From the NCBI RefSeq assembly GCF_001653235.2, contig NC_035793.1:3410001-3474000 (forward strand): a stretch of 64,000 bases of DNA. The letters run 5' to 3'. This document shows positions 60,067-64,000 of this stretch, piece by piece. Source of the DNA: Pochonia chlamydosporia 170. Taxonomy: Eukaryota; Ascomycota; Sordariomycetes; Hypocreales; Clavicipitaceae. Every line of letters begins with the position of its first letter. The first letter of the stretch is position 1. Both the position numbers and the translations under genes were made by a program. Under the pieces are notes generated by a model. The model saw only the letters and a program-made list of their open reading frames with translations. It had not been told where the DNA came from and searched no databases.

Positions 60067-60175
60067 GGCTGCTTGTGAGATGGTATGGACGAATAGACAA
60101 TGGAATTCATGAATGTGCATAGAAGGAGTCAAGTTGCTATAGAATGACTGTCTGCATGTAGGAGTTTTGCTTTGC

Positions 60176-60433
60176 TTACATTGTCCCAAATAGACACGGA
60201 TTTTGAACTGCAAAACCTTGAGGTAGTGTCTTGTCTGATGTCTTTAAACAACATTCACAGGATTTGACATTGTCACATTCGGTACAGTAGCGCACTCTAT
60301 ATGGGCTTCGCAAACATGCCTCTTTCATTTTGTATATCTCCTCGCAGAAATCTGTCACGGCTGATTCTGCCTTGTAGATTGGTCCAGTCAACAACATAAT
60401 TCCAAAACAAATAACCACCGCCAATTTAAACAT
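60176..60433 (-). CDS. small secreted eight-cysteine protein
   Basis: An intronless frame from an ATG at 60433 to a stop at 60176-60178 encodes 85 aa. The first 24 residues (MFKLAVVICFGIMLLTGPIY and KAES) form a convincing signal peptide: a Lys after Met, a hydrophobic core and a small-residue cleavage region. The mature chain of about 61 residues holds eight cysteines: DFC, EAC, RYC, TEC, KSC, ECC and NPC, an even number fitting four disulfides. The frame can be extended upstream without an ATG of its own, which is not needed. It lies between the dus3 stop and the ABC transporter stop, on the transporter's strand. I know no family; secretion is well supported, function unknown. Confidence 0.72.
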   Translation of the reverse strand: MFKLAVVICFGIMLLTGPIYKAESAVTDFCEEIYKMKEACLRSPYRVRYCTECDNVKSCECCLKTSDKTLPQGFAVQNPCLFGTM

Positions 60434-60764
60434 CGACCCTATTTTGATATAGCGCGCATGTTGCGATTGCGTATCCCACACTTGACAATACACAACCAAC
60501 TTTTTCCCCACAGCCATCCAGTCTGTCAGGGGGTTCCAGCGAGCAAACACAAAGCTCAAAAACTGCCCCTATGCCGCGCAGCATCTCTGGTCTTATACCA
60601 ATAGATCTAGCCATACTAGATCTGATTGTTGCCAATCGCTTGCAATAAGTAAATAAAAAAAGAAATAAACAATAAACAATAAACAATAAATACAGCAGCA
60701 GCTCTCAACTTATTTTCAGAGTTGTAGGGAACTAATGCATGACCATCTAACCGATGGCGCATTT
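60434..60764. promoter_or_regulatory. spacer upstream of the secreted cysteine-rich gene
   Basis: A TATAAG hexamer on the minus strand (60592-60597) lies about 160 nt upstream of the small gene's ATG. An AATAAAC heptamer repeat at 60664-60691 lies near the transporter 3' end and may serve as its polyadenylation region only on the opposite strand. Confidence 0.35.
60664..60691. repeat. (AATAAAC)3 heptamer repeat
   Basis: Three perfect AATAAAC units and a fourth ending in T lie head to tail. Confidence 0.95.
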
Positions 60765-63700
60765 TCAGTTCGTACCTCCCAAAATGACTTCTTTCAGCTT
60801 GGCCTTCTCACCACTATGCTCGCACATATCCCTGAAAATGCTGCCCTCCTTCTCCCACAGCTCACGAGGAGAACCAAATTCGGCAACATTGCCCTCGCTC
60901 AGTACGAGAATACGGTCAAAGTCGGCAATGGTGCTTAATCTATGGGCAATGACAATGAGAGTGCTGTCGGTAAATTCCTCCCGAATACTCCGTTGGATAA
61001 GAGTGTCCGTGGCCATGTCTACGGCCGAGGTAGCCTCGTCGAGGACCATAACCTTCGGGCGTGAAACAATAGCCCGAGCAATACAGAGAAGCTGACGTTG
61101 GCCTTGTGAAAGATTACCACCAGATTCGGAGATACCGCTAGTCAAGTCACGGAAAATGTTAACATTCTTAGGTGCAATGGTTGACCCAGCAGCCGAGGAT
61201 GGTTCATTGGCTGGGGTTACTGGATTAGAATCGACCAAATGGACCCGTGAGAGACAGTCCTTCAGTTCTTCGTCAGTATGATCATCGAAGGGATCAAGGT
61301 TGCTCCGAACCGTGCCGGAGAAAAGCACTGGATCCTATCCTCTCCATTAGCAGTTGTCGCCACAAGCGCAAAGGAACAAAAGAGTACTTACCTGTGGAAT
61401 AATGGCCAGACGAGAACGCAAGTCGTACAGCCGAATCTTGGAAATGTCGACTCCATCAATGAAAATTCGGCCAGACCTAGCTTCAAGAAATCGGAACAGA
61501 GCCAAAGTAAGCGACGATTTGCCAGCACCAGTGCGCCCGATGACTCCAATGCGTTCATTGTTTTTAACATCGAAGGAAATGCCCTTTAGAACAGGAGGTA
61601 GGTCGTCTGCATAACTGACGACAAGGTCCTGGATCTCCATATTGCCAGTAGCAGGCCATGAAGCTGCTGGGATGTCTCCCCCCAAATCCTCGGTTGCAAC
61701 TTCCGAGTATTCAATCACGCGCTCAGCAGCGTTCATGTCCAGCTCCAAGGAGGCATAACCTCGGATTGCCATAAGCATATTGCCGGAGAAGTCGAGGGCA
61801 AAAGACAACGTAAAGCCAGCCATGGCGGCGTCGACAAACGAAGACCCAACAACAATTACTCCCACCATGGTGGTGAAAACAGTACCAATCAAGGCCATCC
61901 GGAAGCCCAGCCAACGGTTTAGGGTCCAAATATGAACGGAAATTGTGTCCCAGTTGTCAAGGTGGGAGTGCATTCGGTTGACATAGGTTTGAGTCTTTTG
62001 GAACGCCCGAAGCGTGGAAACGCCGGACAGAGAGGAATTGAAAAGCTCAAACACAGGAGATTTGGCATTGCTCTCGATTCGCTTCACGGGCCGCGCACCA
62101 GTCAAGAATCGGACGGCAACAAAGGCACCAGCAATCACCAAAACGAGCGCCAAAGGGAGCATAAGAGTAGACACCAGAAGAGCTGCCACACAAACACCCA
62201 GGAGACCTAGAACGCGCCAAAACATGAAGCCAAGGTCCATTGTGATCCTGTTGTCAATGATATCGAAGTCGGCAGTCATGCGATTCAGAACGCGGCCCAC
62301 TGGGACGGTGTCCAACCAACGCAAACGTGTGCGCAAGACTGTGAAAAGGATCCTTCGGAATAGAGTTCTTGCAGCCTTGATGCTCATGATGAAGGACCAC
62401 ACAAATCGGGCGGTACCAATGATTCCACTTGCAGCAGCAATTGCTACATAGACCCAGAGATAATATGACAACGTATGTTTTGGTTCCGCATCGTAGGTGA
62501 ATAGTCGAGAAGTCGAAGCTGAGTGCAAAGTGCTGTGCTCATATGATAGGCCATACACAATGCCGTGTTCACGAGAAGCGTTCACAGATGTGTGCTTTTC
62601 GGGCGCCCCAGTCCAGATACGAACCCACCAGTTACGTCCAAGATTACCAGCTTCAAAGGCAATGAATAAAAGGGCGCAAACTCCCCAGAAGAACCATCCA
62701 CCGCTGCTGCTGAGGAAAGTTCCGTACACCCGAGCCTTGACATTGCCTTTCTCGCGAGCTTCATCTTCGACAAATTTCTTGGCGGTCTTTGAGGGAACCT
62801 TTTGTAACGTGTTTGCGTTCTCTTCAATATCCATGGCTTCCTCAACTGAAACCTCCTCGGAATTTACCGCAGTTGGCTCTCCACTACTGTCCACGACATG
62901 TAATTCGGGCTGACTTTGTTCATGACTCTTTATCAATTCTAGGGTGCCATCTTCAGCCAAGTCGGAGGTGAGACCAGCGTGAAGGATAGTACCTTCGCCC
63001 AGCTCGACCAGATACTTTGTGATAGGTTCAACGAGGGTGACGTGATGCGTGACCAGAATACGAGTTCTCCCTTTGCAGATTGGACCAGATATGCACTTTT
63101 CAAAGATCTGCCTCCCAACATGGGCGTCGACGGCGCTGAAGATGTCATCCATGACAAGAATTTCGGCACGAGAGTAAATAGCACGGGCTAACGTAAGTCG
63201 CCACTTTTGACCACCACTAAGATTGATTCCATTAGCCCCGAGTTCAGTCTTGTCGCCGTCATTCAGAATGTCGATATCCTTTTTCAATGCACAAACATCC
63301 AGGACAGTATTGTATCGGCTCTCGATGAATGGCAACCCAAAGAGAATGTTGTCACGGAGTGAGGCACTCTCGAGCCAGGGGCTCTGGCCGACATAGGCTA
63401 CAGCACCAGGTAGAATCCAGTTTCCGGGGTGTGCTTTGCCATCATTTCGCTCCAGAGGAGGGACAGTTCGTGGAACAAAGATACTGCCTTCCAATAGATC
63501 AGATTCTCCGAGAAGAGCATTCAGCACAAGGCTCTTTCCTGATCCGGTCTTTCCAGAAATAACGGACAATTCTCCGGCCGGGAAAGAGAGGTTAACGTTG
63601 TTGAGAATAAATCGATCCTCGTCCGGAACTTCGTCGTCCACAGGCCAGGCAATTGTTGCGTTGTCAAAGGCCACGTCATGGCCTTCGGTCAGAGTCCGCT

Positions 63701-64000
63701 TCATTTCAGGGCCTTTCAGGTATTTGTCAATACGTCTTACAGAAACCAGGGTGTCGATACCTCCGGTGAGAAGTTCCGGAAGAGCGGAGAGTGACACTTC
63801 TAGGCTCTTAAAGACACCAATGCTTACAAAAGCAACTGATGGTGCAAGCATCCCGTTGACAACAGCATAGACGGCCAAGGATGCTGCAGCAAGAAGGATC
63901 GGGCTTGCCACCCAGGAAAAGAACAAGATGCTGTCAGCCTTGAACACACTCTTGAGAGACGAGATTTCAATTTCTCTCATTTCAAGAATTTTCTTCTCCC
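60765..64000 (-). CDS. ABCC-type (MRP-like) ABC transporter, C-terminal part
   Basis: Exons 64000-61392 and 61334-60765 (57-nt intron); the gene runs out of the window at its 5' side, so TMD1 is mostly missing. The visible order is end of TMD1, NBD1, TMD2, NBD2. NBD1 has Walker A GKTGSGKS, signature [20 protein letters not shown] and Walker B ILVMDD, with Asp in place of the catalytic Glu, the usual ABCC asymmetry. TMD2 has helices such as [23 protein letters not shown]2 has [20 protein letters not shown], joined over the intron as [20 protein letters not shown], then [20 protein letters not shown] and [12 protein letters not shown] with the catalytic Glu. It is a full-length exporter of drugs, conjugates or metabolites at the plasma or vacuolar membrane; the substrate cannot be told. 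Confidence 0.95.

Noticed and set aside
60426..60686. Overlapping minus-strand frame with Cys and hydrophobic start, upstream of the eight-cysteine gene
   Set aside because: No ATG at its hydrophobic start and it ends just inside the better gene's start; the downstream frame has the cleaner signal peptide.

Overview
This window is nuclear DNA of a filamentous ascomycete, most likely Sordariomycetes and probably Hypocreales. The genes carry short GT-AG introns (about 48-110 nt) with CTAAC/CTGAC-type branch sites. The protein set is fungal: a HET-domain protein, an L-arabinitol 4-dehydrogenase of the Hypocreales type, a LaeA-like methyltransferase, an Sfp1-type zinc-finger factor and an ABCC transporter. 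I rebuilt spliced genes by hand by matching exon phases, so exon borders are predictions. No species call is possible from sequence alone.

Layout. 1-5.2 kb holds the end of an unrecognised gene, a mitochondrial ribosome-recycling factor and a WDR6/Rtt10-type WD-repeat protein. 5.2-15.4 kb is accessory-looking: a spliced small secreted cysteine-containing protein, an AT-rich stretch with a DUF7587-like relic broken by two in-frame TAA stops, and a HET gene. 15.4-18.5 kb holds lad1 and ATP synthase subunit g. 21.5-22.8 kb is a seven-exon LaeA-like methyltransferase. 22.8-33.8 kb is an 11-kb stretch with no gene I can support. 33.8-46.5 kb is core: TFIIA large subunit (with an 863-nt intron), CDC20, a Kelch-BTB protein and an Sfp1-like factor. 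46.5-53.9 kb is a second gene-poor stretch holding one unusual tRNA locus. 53.9-64 kb holds RCF2, a Kelch protein, DUS3, an unlisted-looking eight-cysteine secreted peptide and the 3' half of an ABCC transporter.

The genes do not form one pathway. Themes are mitochondrial function (RRF, Atp20, Rcf2), tRNA modification (WDR6/Rtt10, Dus3) and growth and cell-cycle control (Cdc20, Sfp1, TFIIA). Least described are the two small secreted cysteine-rich proteins, the tRNA locus with a displaced insertion, the RIP-like relic beside the HET gene and the two large gene-empty stretches of ordinary base composition.
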